A DNA stretch of 64,000 nt, from contig NZ_LR590484.1 in assembly GCF_901482695.1 (NCBI RefSeq), positions 4,030,001 to 4,094,000 of the forward strand, given 5' to 3'. This document shows, piece after piece, positions 43,427 to 53,011 of this stretch. The translations under genes were made by a program, and so were the position numbers. The DNA is from Sphingobacterium thalpophilum (GTDB lineage: Bacteria > Bacteroidota > Bacteroidia > Sphingobacteriales > Sphingobacteriaceae). Position 1 is the first letter of the stretch. Every line of letters starts with the position of its first letter. The notes under the pieces are model-generated. The model saw nothing but the letters and a program-made list of their open reading frames with translations. It had not been told where the DNA came from and made no database searches.

Positions 43427-43434
43427 CAAAAATA
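43427..43434 (-). promoter_or_regulatory. -7 box TATTTTTG of the RluA-type gene (minus strand)
   Basis: CAAAAATA on the plus strand. It predicts a start about 43420 and a 17-base leader to the TTG at 43403, which supports that start codon. Confidence 0.5.
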
Positions 43435-43547
43435 CGTTTATTATGCCATTGAAATGATATATTGGGTGGCCTTTTTTTTGATTTTACTGTTTTTTTTGAT
43501 AAATTTAATTAAGCAATTAATATATACAGTTAACAAATCAAACACAT

Positions 43548-44021
43548 ATGAAAACTTCAATCGGAATTAAAGATGCAGACTTAAAAAAAGTTGCGAAATT
43601 GCTCAATGTGCTATTGGCAGACGAACATATTCTTTATATGAAAACACGTAATGCACATTGGAATGTTGAAGGCGCTGATTTTCATGCCGCTCATTTATTT
43701 TTGGAATCGCAGTACGATGAGCTTGCTGAAGTGATTGATGAAATTGCAGAGCGTGTGCGCACGCTGGGTCATTACGCAGTAGGCACGTTTGATAAATATT
43801 TGAAGCTAACCCGTCTGACAGAATCCACTTCAGAAAAAACAGACAGCCAGTCTTATTATAAGGAGCTGCTGGCCGATCATGAAGCTATCGCCATGGCTCT
43901 GCGTGCCGATATTTCGGTAGTGGAAGAAACCGCAGATAACGGCACAGAGGACTTTTTGGTAGGTTTGCTGGAAAAGCACGAAAAGATGGCCTGGATGCTC
44001 CGCGCGCATTTTATTAAATAG
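43548..44021 (+). CDS. dps: Dps-family DNA-binding ferritin-like protein
   Basis: 157 residues. Dodecameric iron store and DNA protectant under starvation or peroxide stress. The inter-subunit ferroxidase residues are seen in RNAHWNVEGADFHAAHLFLESQYDELAEVIDEIAERVRTLG (His, His, Asp, Glu), and length fits. An oxyR gene lies 18 kb away; OxyR control is a family-level expectation, no operator was identified here. Confidence 0.95.
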   Translation: MKTSIGIKDADLKKVAKLLNVLLADEHILYMKTRNAHWNVEGADFHAAHLFLESQYDELAEVIDEIAERVRTLGHYAVGTFDKYLKLTRLTESTSEKTDSQSYYKELLADHEAIAMALRADISVVEETADNGTEDFLVGLLEKHEKMAWMLRAHFIK

Positions 44022-44047
44022 ACGCGCCAATTCCCACAAATGATATC

Positions 44048-44082
44048 AATCCCACTGCGAAGAGCAGGTGGGATTTTTTTTT
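44048..44082 (+). terminator. Terminator of dps
   Basis: Stem AATCCCAC-TGC / GCA-G-GTGGGATT with one bulged base and a 5-base loop, followed by a run of T. Confidence 0.85.
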
Positions 44083-44158
44083 GCTTTTGTTGCTGGCGCA
44101 GGATAATTTTTATATCTTAAAGAGGAATTAAGCCTTCAGAAACTTTAACACTATTACT

Positions 44159-46618
44159 ATGCTTGAAGACGACAACCTAAATCAGACCACACTAAACGAG
44201 GGAGCCAGTGATGATACCCTGGAAAGTATGCATCACGTTAATAATCCAGTTTTGGATCTGCCCAAAATCGAGAAAAAGTATCTCGAGACCGTTATTTCCC
44301 ATAGCCAGAGCGACAAGTCATATTACTTTTCGGACGGTAAAGCCAAAGTCGAAATTAAAGTTGTCACAGACGAAATCGTCCGTGTCCGACTGGCTCCTCA
44401 GGGCACATTTCTGGAAGATTTTTCTTATGCACTGGCAAAAAAAGATCACCGCGTGAGCATTCACCAATGTAAGGAAGAATTGGATCATTATGCGGTCCAT
44501 ACCAATACCATCAGCTGCCGCATCAACAAGAACGATTTTTTAGTTTCGTTTTCTGACCGATCTGGAAATCTATTTAATGCTGATCTTGCCCCGATGCACT
44601 GGGAAGAAAATCCGGATTTTGGCGGCTATTACGTGTATTGTACAAAAGTGGCTTTTGAAAACGAAGTTTTCTATGGGCTTGGCGATAAAGCGACGAATCT
44701 AAACTTGAGATGTAAAAGGTTAAAAAATTGGAATTCTGATACTTATGCGTATGCGTACGATCAGGATCCATTATACAAAACAATACCGTTTTATATTGGG
44801 CTGAAAGATGGTCAGGCCTACGGTATTTTCTTTGATAATACTTTTAAAACATATTTTGATTTCGCAGCTGAGGATTCCGGAAAGACCAGTTTCTGGTCGG
44901 AAGGGGGCGAACTGCAGTATTACTATATCCATGGCCCGCATATCATTGATGTTGTACGTCGTTATCACACACTAACAGGAACGCATTATCTACCGCCTTT
45001 ATGGGCAATAGGTTATCATCAATGTCGCTGGAGCTATTATCCTGAAGCAAATGTACGGAAGGTGGCAGAAGAATTCAGAAAGCGCCAGATTCCCTGTGAC
45101 GCCATTTATCTGGATATCGATTACATGGATGGATATCGTTGTTTTACCTGGAATAAACAGTATTTCCCAAATCCTAAAAATATGATCGCAGACCTGACAA
45201 ATGAAGGTTTTAAAACCGTAGTAATGATTGATCCGGGGATTAAGGTTGACGAAAATTACTGGGTTTTTAGGGAAGGAAAGGAAAACCGGTATTTTTGCCG
45301 CCGGGGCGACGATTACTTTATGGAAGGATACGTTTGGCCCGGACGCTGTCAGTTTCCGGATTTTACAAATCCTGAGGTCCGACAATGGTGGGGTACCCTT
45401 TATCAAGGGCTGGTGGAAGACGGTGTAGCCGGTTTCTGGAACGACATGAACGAACCGGCAGTGTTCGGACGGGGTACATTTCCGGACGATGTGCGGCATC
45501 AATATGACGGACATCGTGGTTCGCATCGCAAGGCCCATAACATCTATGGAATGCAGATGGTTCGGGCGACCTATGACGGGTTAAAGAAATTGTATAAAAA
45601 CAAACGTCCATTTACCATTACCAGAGCGGCTTATGCGGGTACGCAACGCTATTCGTCGGTCTGGACCGGAGATAATCTGGCCAGCTGGGAACACCTTAAA
45701 TTAGGCACGCTTCAACTGCAGCGTCTATCAACGTCGGGTCTATCCTTTTGTGGTACGGATATCGGCGGTTTTACGGGTGAGCCTGATGGGGAGCTGTTTA
45801 CCCGCTGGATGCAATTTGGTGTTTTTTCCCCATTTATGCGCGTGCATTCAGCCGGTGACACCCGTGATCGTGAACCTTGGAGTTTTGGAGAAGATTGGGA
45901 AAAAATAAATAAAAAATTCATCGAACTGCGTTACAAGCTTTTGCCTTATATCTATACTTGTTTTTGGGAACAGACCCGGTATGGATACCCGATTTTACGG
46001 CCAGTTTCAATGGTAGAGCAGCATATTCCTACCAATTGGCAACGTGAAGAGGAGTTTTGTTTCGGGGACAAAATACTGGTTTCACCTGTTTTGCAGCCAG
46101 GGCAGAAAAGCAAAATAGTATACTTACCTGGTGGCGACTGGTATTATTATTTCAATAATCAACGCTATAGCGGTGGAAAAGAGCATTCTGTGCCCACTCC
46201 GCTGGATGAAATGCCTGTTTTTGTCCGGGCAGGATCGGTAATTCCGGAATATCCAGTGATGCAATATACAGGCGAAAAGAAGGTTGAAGAACTACAGCTG
46301 AATGTTTATTTTTCTGAAGCTGTACAGCGTTCGTATCTGTATTCGGATCATGGGGATACGTTCGCTTATGAACAGGATATTTACCTGGAGAAATGTTTTA
46401 CCGTATCCGGTACCCAGAATTCTCTCTCGATCAAACAGACGACAGACGGACTGTATACAGAGCGCTATGAAGAATATAAAATACAGTTAATTGGCCTTCC
46501 TTTTGCTATCCAGAAAGTCAAAACAGACGGTATGGATACAAAGATACAACAGGACGAACAGGGGCGATATTGGATTAATGTCGCACGGGAATTTGATAAC
46601 ATATTGATTGAGGGCTGA
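44159..46618 (+). CDS. Glycoside hydrolase family 31 alpha-glucosidase
   Basis: 819 residues. Retaining alpha-glucosidase. N-terminal beta-sandwich (about 45-260), a TIM barrel (about 265-620) with IPCDAIYLDIDYMDGYRCFTW and the nucleophile Asp in GFWNDMNEPAVFG (near residue 428), the acid/base region WTGDN, FCGTDIGGFTG, and C-terminal beta domains. No signal peptide, so it acts in the cytoplasm, probably on glycogen-derived maltodextrins. It ends 2 bases before glgB and so heads the glycogen operon. Confidence 0.95.
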   Translation: MLEDDNLNQTTLNEGASDDTLESMHHVNNPVLDLPKIEKKYLETVISHSQSDKSYYFSDGKAKVEIKVVTDEIVRVRLAPQGTFLEDFSYALAKKDHRVSIHQCKEELDHYAVHTNTISCRINKNDFLVSFSDRSGNLFNADLAPMHWEENPDFGGYYVYCTKVAFENEVFYGLGDKATNLNLRCKRLKNWNSDTYAYAYDQDPLYKTIPFYIGLKDGQAYGIFFDNTFKTYFDFAAEDSGKTSFWSEGGELQYYYIHGPHIIDVVRRYHTLTGTHYLPPLWAIGYHQCRWSYYPEANVRKVAEEFRKRQIPCDAIYLDIDYMDGYRCFTWNKQYFPNPKNMIADLTNEGFKTVVMIDPGIKVDENYWVFREGKENRYFCRRGDDYFMEGYVWPGRCQFPDFTNPEVRQWWGTLYQGLVEDGVAGFWNDMNEPAVFGRGTFPDDVRHQYDGHRGSHRKAHNIYGMQMVRATYDGLKKLYKNKRPFTITRAAYAGTQRYSSVWTGDNLASWEHLKLGTLQLQRLSTSGLSFCGTDIGGFTGEPDGELFTRWMQFGVFSPFMRVHSAGDTRDREPWSFGEDWEKINKKFIELRYKLLPYIYTCFWEQTRYGYPILRPVSMVEQHIPTNWQREEEFCFGDKILVSPVLQPGQKSKIVYLPGGDWYYYFNNQRYSGGKEHSVPTPLDEMPVFVRAGSVIPEYPVMQYTGEKKVEELQLNVYFSEAVQRSYLYSDHGDTFAYEQDIYLEKCFTVSGTQNSLSIKQTTDGLYTERYEEYKIQLIGLPFAIQKVKTDGMDTKIQQDEQGRYWINVAREFDNILIEG

Positions 46619-46620
46619 TT

Positions 46621-48579
46621 ATGGCGAGACAAGTAATACCGCATAGTCTTTTTTCTGAATTTGATGTCGCGCTATTTCAGGCGGGCAAGCATTTCAGATT
46701 GTATGAGAAATTTGGTTCGCATGAACTGGTAGTTGACGGCGAAACAGGTGTATATTTTGCGGTTTGGGCGCCAAATGCAAAATCCGTATCGGTAACGGGA
46801 AATTTTAATTTTTGGGATAAGGAAAGTCACGCGCTCTACGTCCGCTGGGATACCAGCGGTATCTGGGAAGGATTTATTCCCGGTTTAGCCAACGGCGAAA
46901 CGTATAAATATTGTATTCAGGCCAGTTCTGGAGAGCTACTGGAGAAGGGAGATCCTTTTGGGTTTCGATGGGAGGTAGCACCGCGTACAGCATCGATTGT
47001 TCATTCAACCTGGTATGAGTGGACGGACCATCAATGGATGAAAGAGCGAGGGAACCGAAACAGGCTGGACCAACCTTGGTCGGTATATGAGATTCATCTA
47101 GGGTCCTGGGCCCGGGACCCGGAGCGGCCTGAGGCATTGCTTGGATATCGCGATATTGCAGAACGGCTTGTACGGTACGTTAAGGAGATGAACTTTACCC
47201 ATGTCGAATTCATGCCTTTGATGGAGCATCCTTACTATCCATCTTGGGGTTATCAAATAACAGGTTATTTCGCGGCAAGTTCGCGTTATGGATCAGCGCA
47301 GGATTTGATGTATCTTATTGAGGAACTCCATGCGGCGGGGATAGGGGTTTTACTGGACTGGGTGCCTTCCCATTTTCCGGGCGATGCCCATGGACTTCAC
47401 CGTTTTGACGGTACGAGCTTATATGAGCACGAAGACCCGCGGAAGGGCTTTCATCCGGATTGGCAATCGTATATTTTTAATTATGGGCGTAATGAAGTGC
47501 GCTCCTTTTTGATCAGCAACGCCTTTTATTGGCTGGATCGCTTTCATATCGATGGAATAAGAGTCGATGCTGTAGCGTCGATGCTATACCTAGATTATAG
47601 CCGGAACGCAGGCGAGTGGATTCCCAATGCACTCGGCGGAAATGAAAACCTGGAGGCGGTACACTTTCTAAAAGAACTGAACGAGGCGGTATACGGTTAT
47701 TTTCCGGATGTGCAGACAATAGCCGAAGAGTCTACCTCATGGCCCGGTGTAAGCCGGCCGACTTATGCCGGTGGGCTTGGGTTCGGGATGAAATGGATGA
47801 TGGGCTGGATGCATGACACGCTGAATTATTTCAAAGAAGATCCGATTAACAGGAAGTACCACCATGACCGCATTACGTTCGCTACGGTATATGCTTTCCA
47901 TGAAAACTTCATGCTGCCATTATCACACGATGAAGTCGTTTACGGAAAACAGTCGCTGCTCTATAAAATGCCGGGAGACGAGTGGCAAAAGTTTGCCAAT
48001 CTGCGGGCGCTGTATTTGTTTATGTATACGTTTTCTGGAGCGAAACTGCTGTTTATGGGCGGAGAATTTGGGCAGACGTCCGAATGGAATGTTAACCAAT
48101 CGCTCGATTGGCACCTATTGGAATATTTGCCACACCGTGGTATGAAGCGGTTTGTTGCAGACTTAAATAAAACGTATCAACAGCAGCCCAGTCTATACCA
48201 GCGCGCCTTTAATGCTTCGGGCTTTGAGTGGATTGATTCCGGTGACCGGGACAATTCGGTGCTCGTGTACTGGCGCAAGGGCTACGAGGCATGGGATGAT
48301 ACGGTAGTGGTGATCAATCTGACACCGGTGCTGCGGGAGAATTTTCGTATCGGACTGCCCTATGGCGGCGACTGGGAGGTCGTACTAAGTTCGGACGATC
48401 TACGATACTATGGCTCGGGTGTAATCGGTCAGCATTTGCAAAGCGAGCATCTGTACTGGATGAATCAGGCACAGTCGGTTCAATTGGTGCTTCCCCCACT
48501 AGGCGGGTATATTCTCGGGCGCAAAAAAGAAAAACAGGAGACCACTGTTGTCAAAGCTGTAGGCCGTATGCCGGTGTAG
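46621..48579 (+). CDS. glgB: 1,4-alpha-glucan branching enzyme
   Basis: 652 residues. Makes alpha-1,6 branches in glycogen. An N-terminal CBM48 (about 30-120; YFAVWAPNAKSVSVTGNFNFWD) is followed by the GH13 barrel with the four usual regions: VLLDWVPSHF, the nucleophile in GIRVDAVASMLYLDY, the acid in QTIAEEST, and LPLSHDEVVYGKQSL. A short N-terminus (no extra CBM) makes it a GH13_9-like type. Placed between the GH31 gene (2-base gap) and glgA. Confidence 0.96.
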   Translation: MARQVIPHSLFSEFDVALFQAGKHFRLYEKFGSHELVVDGETGVYFAVWAPNAKSVSVTGNFNFWDKESHALYVRWDTSGIWEGFIPGLANGETYKYCIQASSGELLEKGDPFGFRWEVAPRTASIVHSTWYEWTDHQWMKERGNRNRLDQPWSVYEIHLGSWARDPERPEALLGYRDIAERLVRYVKEMNFTHVEFMPLMEHPYYPSWGYQITGYFAASSRYGSAQDLMYLIEELHAAGIGVLLDWVPSHFPGDAHGLHRFDGTSLYEHEDPRKGFHPDWQSYIFNYGRNEVRSFLISNAFYWLDRFHIDGIRVDAVASMLYLDYSRNAGEWIPNALGGNENLEAVHFLKELNEAVYGYFPDVQTIAEESTSWPGVSRPTYAGGLGFGMKWMMGWMHDTLNYFKEDPINRKYHHDRITFATVYAFHENFMLPLSHDEVVYGKQSLLYKMPGDEWQKFANLRALYLFMYTFSGAKLLFMGGEFGQTSEWNVNQSLDWHLLEYLPHRGMKRFVADLNKTYQQQPSLYQRAFNASGFEWIDSGDRDNSVLVYWRKGYEAWDDTVVVINLTPVLRENFRIGLPYGGDWEVVLSSDDLRYYGSGVIGQHLQSEHLYWMNQAQSVQLVLPPLGGYILGRKKEKQETTVVKAVGRMPV

Positions 48580-48632
48580 GAAACCGCACGTATCTAAAAT
48601 AGCTAATGAATATTGTATAAAAATCTGATCGC

Positions 48633-50045
48633 ATGAACGTATTTCATTTAAGTGTTGAATGTTATCCTGTAGCTAAGGTTGGGGGGCTTGCTGATGTGGT
48701 GGGCGCGTTGCCGAAATATCAATGTAAACTGGGGGTGCAGGCAGCTGTCGTTATGCCCTGGTATGATCGACCATTTGTCAGGGACCATACTTTTGTCATT
48801 GTGCACGAGGGATCCTTTTATCAAGGCTCTGAATGTTTGTTCTATACCGTGTATAAGGAGGAGAGCTCTATACTGGGCTTTGACCTGTATTTGATCAAAA
48901 TTCCGGGCAAACTGGATCGATCCGAGGTATATTGTTATCCGGACGAGGGGGAACAGTTTATTGCATTTCAGCACGCCGTATTACAGTGGTTTAAAGAGAA
49001 AAACATCATACCGGATATTGTGCATTGCCACGATCACCATGTGGGGCTGATTCCGTTTTTGATGAAGTACAGCAACGATTATAGTTTTCTGGGAAGTGTA
49101 CAGACCGTCGCTACCGTGCATAACGGTCAGTATCAGGGCTGGACGCATTGGAGCAAGGCGATTTTATTGCCCACATTTGATAGCTGGAAATGGGGCCTGC
49201 TTGACTGGGACGGAGTAATCAATCCGCTAGCGGCATTGATCAAGTGCTGTGATGCCTACACGACGGTGTCAGAAGGCTATCTTCAAGAACTGTATGTTGA
49301 AGCCAATGGCCTACAACAACTGTTTTATGACGAACGTCAGAAATCTGTGGGTATTGTCAACGGGATTGACTGGGAGATCTGGGATCCAGCTAAAGACTAT
49401 ACGCTGTTGGAAAACTATGAGGCAAAACGGGCGTTTGATGGCAAATTACGGAATAAAGAGGCTCTGGCGAAGCACTATAAAATTGATCCGGCACTACCGC
49501 TGCTGGTTTTTATCGGCCGTTTTGCAACGGAAAAAGGGGCTGATTTATTACCAGAAATAATTTTCGACCTGACTAAAAAATATTGCGGCAAATTAAGTAT
49601 ATTTATATTGGGAGCCGGAGATCCTGCGATTCAATCAAGGGTGAAAGCGCTCATCGAGGAAAAACGGGAAAATGTCGATGTGTTTTTCGGTTATGATGAA
49701 AATCTTGCCCATTGGCTTTATGCCAGCGCGGATTTTCTTTTGATGCCGTCGCGGGTGGAGCCCTGCGGGCTCAATCAGCTATACGCGATGAAGTATGGTA
49801 CTTTGCCGATTGTCCACCGTGTTGGAGGGCTCAAAGATACAGTCATTGATTTGGAAAATGGGGGCTATGGAGTCGGCTTTGAAACGTTGGACATCGATGA
49901 AATCACTGGCGCTATCTCCAGGGGTATTAAATTTTACGAAAATAGAGATGAATTTAAGCGTAACCAGCAACGTATGATGAGCTTGGATTTTTCTTGGGAT
50001 AAATCCGCAGCGAAGTATATAGAGCTATATAACCGATTAATTTAA
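48633..50045 (+). CDS. glgA: Glycogen synthase
   Basis: 470 residues, GT5 family. Transfers glucose from ADP-glucose to a growing alpha-1,4 chain. Seen: N-terminal VAKVGGLADVVGALP (the ADP-glucose K-x-GG-L motif), HCHDHHVGLIPF, the C-terminal domain with IGRFATEKGADLLPE, and SRVEPCGLNQLYAMKYGTLPIVHRVGGLKDT (E-x7-E type region). Six bases ahead of glgC. Confidence 0.96.
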   Translation: MNVFHLSVECYPVAKVGGLADVVGALPKYQCKLGVQAAVVMPWYDRPFVRDHTFVIVHEGSFYQGSECLFYTVYKEESSILGFDLYLIKIPGKLDRSEVYCYPDEGEQFIAFQHAVLQWFKEKNIIPDIVHCHDHHVGLIPFLMKYSNDYSFLGSVQTVATVHNGQYQGWTHWSKAILLPTFDSWKWGLLDWDGVINPLAALIKCCDAYTTVSEGYLQELYVEANGLQQLFYDERQKSVGIVNGIDWEIWDPAKDYTLLENYEAKRAFDGKLRNKEALAKHYKIDPALPLLVFIGRFATEKGADLLPEIIFDLTKKYCGKLSIFILGAGDPAIQSRVKALIEEKRENVDVFFGYDENLAHWLYASADFLLMPSRVEPCGLNQLYAMKYGTLPIVHRVGGLKDTVIDLENGGYGVGFETLDIDEITGAISRGIKFYENRDEFKRNQQRMMSLDFSWDKSAAKYIELYNRLI

Positions 50046-50051
50046 TTTGAT

Positions 50052-51335
50052 ATGTCACATCACAATGTAGTAGCTATCGTCCTGGGGGGCGGGAGGGGTT
50101 CGCGTCTGTACCCTTTGACGGACCAGCGGTCCAAACCCGCAGTTCCTATTGCAGGAAAATATCGTTTGGTCGATATTCCGATTTCGAATTGTCTCAACTC
50201 AGGTTTCAATAAGATCTTTGTGTTGACACAGTTCAATTCTTCGTCTCTGAATTCCCATATTAAGAATACTTACAACTTCAGTATTTTTAGCAAAGGGTTT
50301 GTGGATATTCTTGCAGCAGAACAGACGAATGATGGTGACAAATGGTTTGAGGGAACCGCGGATGCTGTCCGTCGGTCGTTTCGCAAACTCGCGAGCATAG
50401 ACTATGATTATGTGCTGATTCTGTCTGGGGATCAGTTATATCAGATGGATTTCGATGCACTGGTGGATTTTCATGTGGAAAATAAGGGCGATCTCACAAT
50501 AGCCACAATCCCCGTAAACGGCCGGGATGCAACAGGGTTCGGGATTTTGAAGTCCGATGAGCGTAATCATATTACCTCGTTTATCGAAAAACCCAATACC
50601 GAGCAGCTCGTCGACTGGAATTCGGAAGTGAGTGAGCATCTGAAGAGTCAGGGACGGGAATATCTAGCGTCCATGGGGATTTATGTTTTTAGCAAAGGTG
50701 TACTGAAGCGGCTGCTTGAGGAAAACAGCGGGATGGATTTCGGGAAGGAGATTATCCCGGATGCCATCGAGCAGGTCAAGGTGCTCAGCTATCAATACGA
50801 AGGTTATTGGACAGATATCGGAACTATAGGTTCATTCTACGAAGCAAATATTGGACTGACGGACAATATTCCCGCTTTTAACCTGTTTGACAAGAACACG
50901 ATTTTTACACGCCCGCGTATGCTGCCCCCCTCCAAAATTTCGGGGACAACGCTGATCAATTCTGTTATTTCGGATGGTTGTATTATACAGGCGGACAAAG
51001 TCGACCGTTCGGTCATCGGCGTACGCTCGCGGATCGGGGTTGGATCAGTAGTACGGGGCACTTACATGATGGGATCTGATTATTATGAAGACCTGTCGGA
51101 TATGGAAGAAGCGAAAAAGAAAAATATTCCGGTCGTCGGTGTCGGTGAACGTTGTTACATCGAAAATGCAATCCTGGACAAGAATTGCCGTATTGGGAAC
51201 GATGTACGTATTAATGGCGGTCCACATCTGATGAATGCCAACCATCAGACCTATACGATTTACGACGGCATCGTGGTTATTAAGAAAAATGCGGTGATTC
51301 CGAATGGAACGACAATCGGGCTGCCTACGATATAA
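50052..51335 (+). CDS. glgC: Glucose-1-phosphate adenylyltransferase
   Basis: 427 residues. Makes ADP-glucose from glucose-1-phosphate and ATP; the controlled step of glycogen synthesis. N-terminal nucleotidyltransferase domain (LGGGRGSRLYPLTDQRSKPAVPIAGKYRLVDIPISNCLNSG), the substrate Asp/Lys blocks (ILSGDQLYQMD, FIEKPN), and a C-terminal left-handed beta-helix (hexapeptide repeats from about residue 300) involved in allostery. Last recognisable enzyme of the glycogen operon. Confidence 0.97.
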   Translation: MSHHNVVAIVLGGGRGSRLYPLTDQRSKPAVPIAGKYRLVDIPISNCLNSGFNKIFVLTQFNSSSLNSHIKNTYNFSIFSKGFVDILAAEQTNDGDKWFEGTADAVRRSFRKLASIDYDYVLILSGDQLYQMDFDALVDFHVENKGDLTIATIPVNGRDATGFGILKSDERNHITSFIEKPNTEQLVDWNSEVSEHLKSQGREYLASMGIYVFSKGVLKRLLEENSGMDFGKEIIPDAIEQVKVLSYQYEGYWTDIGTIGSFYEANIGLTDNIPAFNLFDKNTIFTRPRMLPPSKISGTTLINSVISDGCIIQADKVDRSVIGVRSRIGVGSVVRGTYMMGSDYYEDLSDMEEAKKKNIPVVGVGERCYIENAILDKNCRIGNDVRINGGPHLMNANHQTYTIYDGIVVIKKNAVIPNGTTIGLPTI

Positions 51336-51392
51336 TTTTATTAAACAAGGGAGATAATATATTGTTAAAATAGCATGTTATTATAATAAAAA

Positions 51393-52154
51393 ATGCAGTT
51401 GAGACAGATTATCTCCCTTTTTGTTGTCCTTATTTTCTGTGCGGCCTGTGATACCTCGTTAATGGTACAGAGCACTGGGGTGCTCCGGGACGCCTCCCGG
51501 AAGTTTGAACTTCGTAATGGAAACCGTAGCGTGATCTATATTCCCATGCGACATTTAGGTACGCGCGTTTATTACGACCAGATACAGCGGGCAGTAGATT
51601 CACTTCAGAAATCTGGATATGTTGTTTTTTACGAAAGTATAGCCTATCAAGTGGATAGTGCTGTGCAGCGCGATGTGTATGATCGTAAATTCCGCAAGCT
51701 GACAGGAAACCGCCTGGGCCTGCAGCAGTGTATCGAAACGCCAGGAGACACCGTACGTGTGCTACGTGCGCCCCTTTACCGAAAATTGGGCCAGCGTATT
51801 ATCAGCCAGCCTGATTACTCGTTTTTTCTTGTGGACTATGAGACCGCTGTCAATGCAGATATTCCTAAAAACAAACTGCTGGACGATTTTGAATACATCT
51901 ATGGCACGATTAAGCTGGAACCGTGTGATTATGAAACCCCATTGGATGCGCCTTACGGGTGCAAACCCATAAAAGCAGCCCTGAAAAATAAGTTCGACAA
52001 AGAGTTTATTATGCAGAAAAGAGAAGAAAATTTAGCTTCCCTTGTTGCTGATGCACCTCAGCAGAAGATTTTAATCTTATTTGGTACTGCTCATTTTAAA
52101 GGCTTTTTGCGTAATTTGCAGGCCAGAGACCCACGTTGGGTGAAGATCAAATAA
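51393..52154 (+). CDS. TraB/TIKI-like lipoprotein, unknown function
   Basis: 253 residues. Lipoprotein signal (LIFCAACDTS, lipid-attached Cys near residue 19). The body shows SVIYIPMRHLGTRVYYDQIQRAVDSLQKSGYVVFYES near the start and KILILFGTAHFKGFLRNL near the end, which resemble the paired HMG-type and GxxH-type motifs of the TraB/GumN/TIKI superfamily of putative metalloproteases. It lies 57 bases after glgC with no promoter box in between and 2 bases before an MtfA-like peptidase, so it may belong to the same transcript. Function not known. Confidence 0.6.
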   Translation: MQLRQIISLFVVLIFCAACDTSLMVQSTGVLRDASRKFELRNGNRSVIYIPMRHLGTRVYYDQIQRAVDSLQKSGYVVFYESIAYQVDSAVQRDVYDRKFRKLTGNRLGLQQCIETPGDTVRVLRAPLYRKLGQRIISQPDYSFFLVDYETAVNADIPKNKLLDDFEYIYGTIKLEPCDYETPLDAPYGCKPIKAALKNKFDKEFIMQKREENLASLVADAPQQKILILFGTAHFKGFLRNLQARDPRWVKIK

Positions 52155-52156
52155 GT

Positions 52157-52939
52157 ATGTTAGGCAAGCTTTTTATTGTACTGCTGATACCGGCAGCAAT
52201 TTATATTGTATATTATTTGTTAAACCGTACTGCAAAAAATAGCAAAGCTATTAAGCGTGTACTGAGCGATGAAGGAAAAGAGATTTTACAACAGGAAGTC
52301 GCTTATTATCGAAATCTTTCCGAAGCGGATAAACTGGAGTTTGAATCGCGTTGCCTTAAGTTTTTGGATAGCGTCCATATTGAAGGTGTGGGTCTTGAAG
52401 TGGAGCTAAAAGATTATATGATGATTGCTGCGAGTGCTATTATTCCAATATTTGCGTTTAAGAACTGGCACTATCCAAATTTAACCAATATTATGGTTTA
52501 TCCAGCACATTTCAACGCCGAATATCAGTTTGAAGGGCATACAGATCGGAATATTATGGGCATGATAGGTGAGGGAGCTATGAACGGGCAGATGATCTTA
52601 TCGAAATCCGCGTTGGAATATGGCTTTAAACATGCCCTTGACGGCCAGAACACGGCGATACATGAATTTGTCCACTTGATCGATAAAACTGACGGGTCGG
52701 TGGATGGTATCCCTGAACAGCTCCTGGATAAAACTTCTGTCGTTCCGTTTATGAACCTGATACGGCAGGAAATCGATAAAATTAGGCAACATAAATCGGA
52801 TATCGACGTGTATGGTATGACCAGTCCCGCCGAATTTTTTGCTGTGGCATCGGAGTATTTTTTTGAAAATCCAGCAAAGTTCCAAAAAAATCATCCAGAA
52901 CTCTATCACGCACTTTCTGAAATTTTTGAACAAAGTTAG
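52157..52939 (+). CDS. MtfA-like zinc peptidase (M90 type)
   Basis: 260 residues from the ATG at 52157; an earlier in-frame start at 52136 would overlap the previous gene by 19 bases and adds only seven residues. One N-terminal membrane helix (about 4-22) precedes the peptidase domain with zinc ligands in IHEFVHLID and the downstream TSPAEFFAVASEYFFENP Glu. E. coli MtfA binds the repressor Mlc and so affects glucose uptake; this relative is membrane-anchored and sits at the end of a glycogen operon. A link to sugar control is inferred. Confidence 0.85.
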   Translation: MLGKLFIVLLIPAAIYIVYYLLNRTAKNSKAIKRVLSDEGKEILQQEVAYYRNLSEADKLEFESRCLKFLDSVHIEGVGLEVELKDYMMIAASAIIPIFAFKNWHYPNLTNIMVYPAHFNAEYQFEGHTDRNIMGMIGEGAMNGQMILSKSALEYGFKHALDGQNTAIHEFVHLIDKTDGSVDGIPEQLLDKTSVVPFMNLIRQEIDKIRQHKSDIDVYGMTSPAEFFAVASEYFFENPAKFQKNHPELYHALSEIFEQS

Positions 52940-53011
52940 TCTAGGATAAACAAAAAATTAGTATTTTTAGGCAGACAGAAGTTATTTCCACTTTTTGTTA
53001 ATTAAACTGTT

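Noticed and set aside
44999..45538. 179-codon open frame antisense to the GH31 gene
   Set aside because: Overlaps the catalytic core of GH31; no supporting signals of its own.
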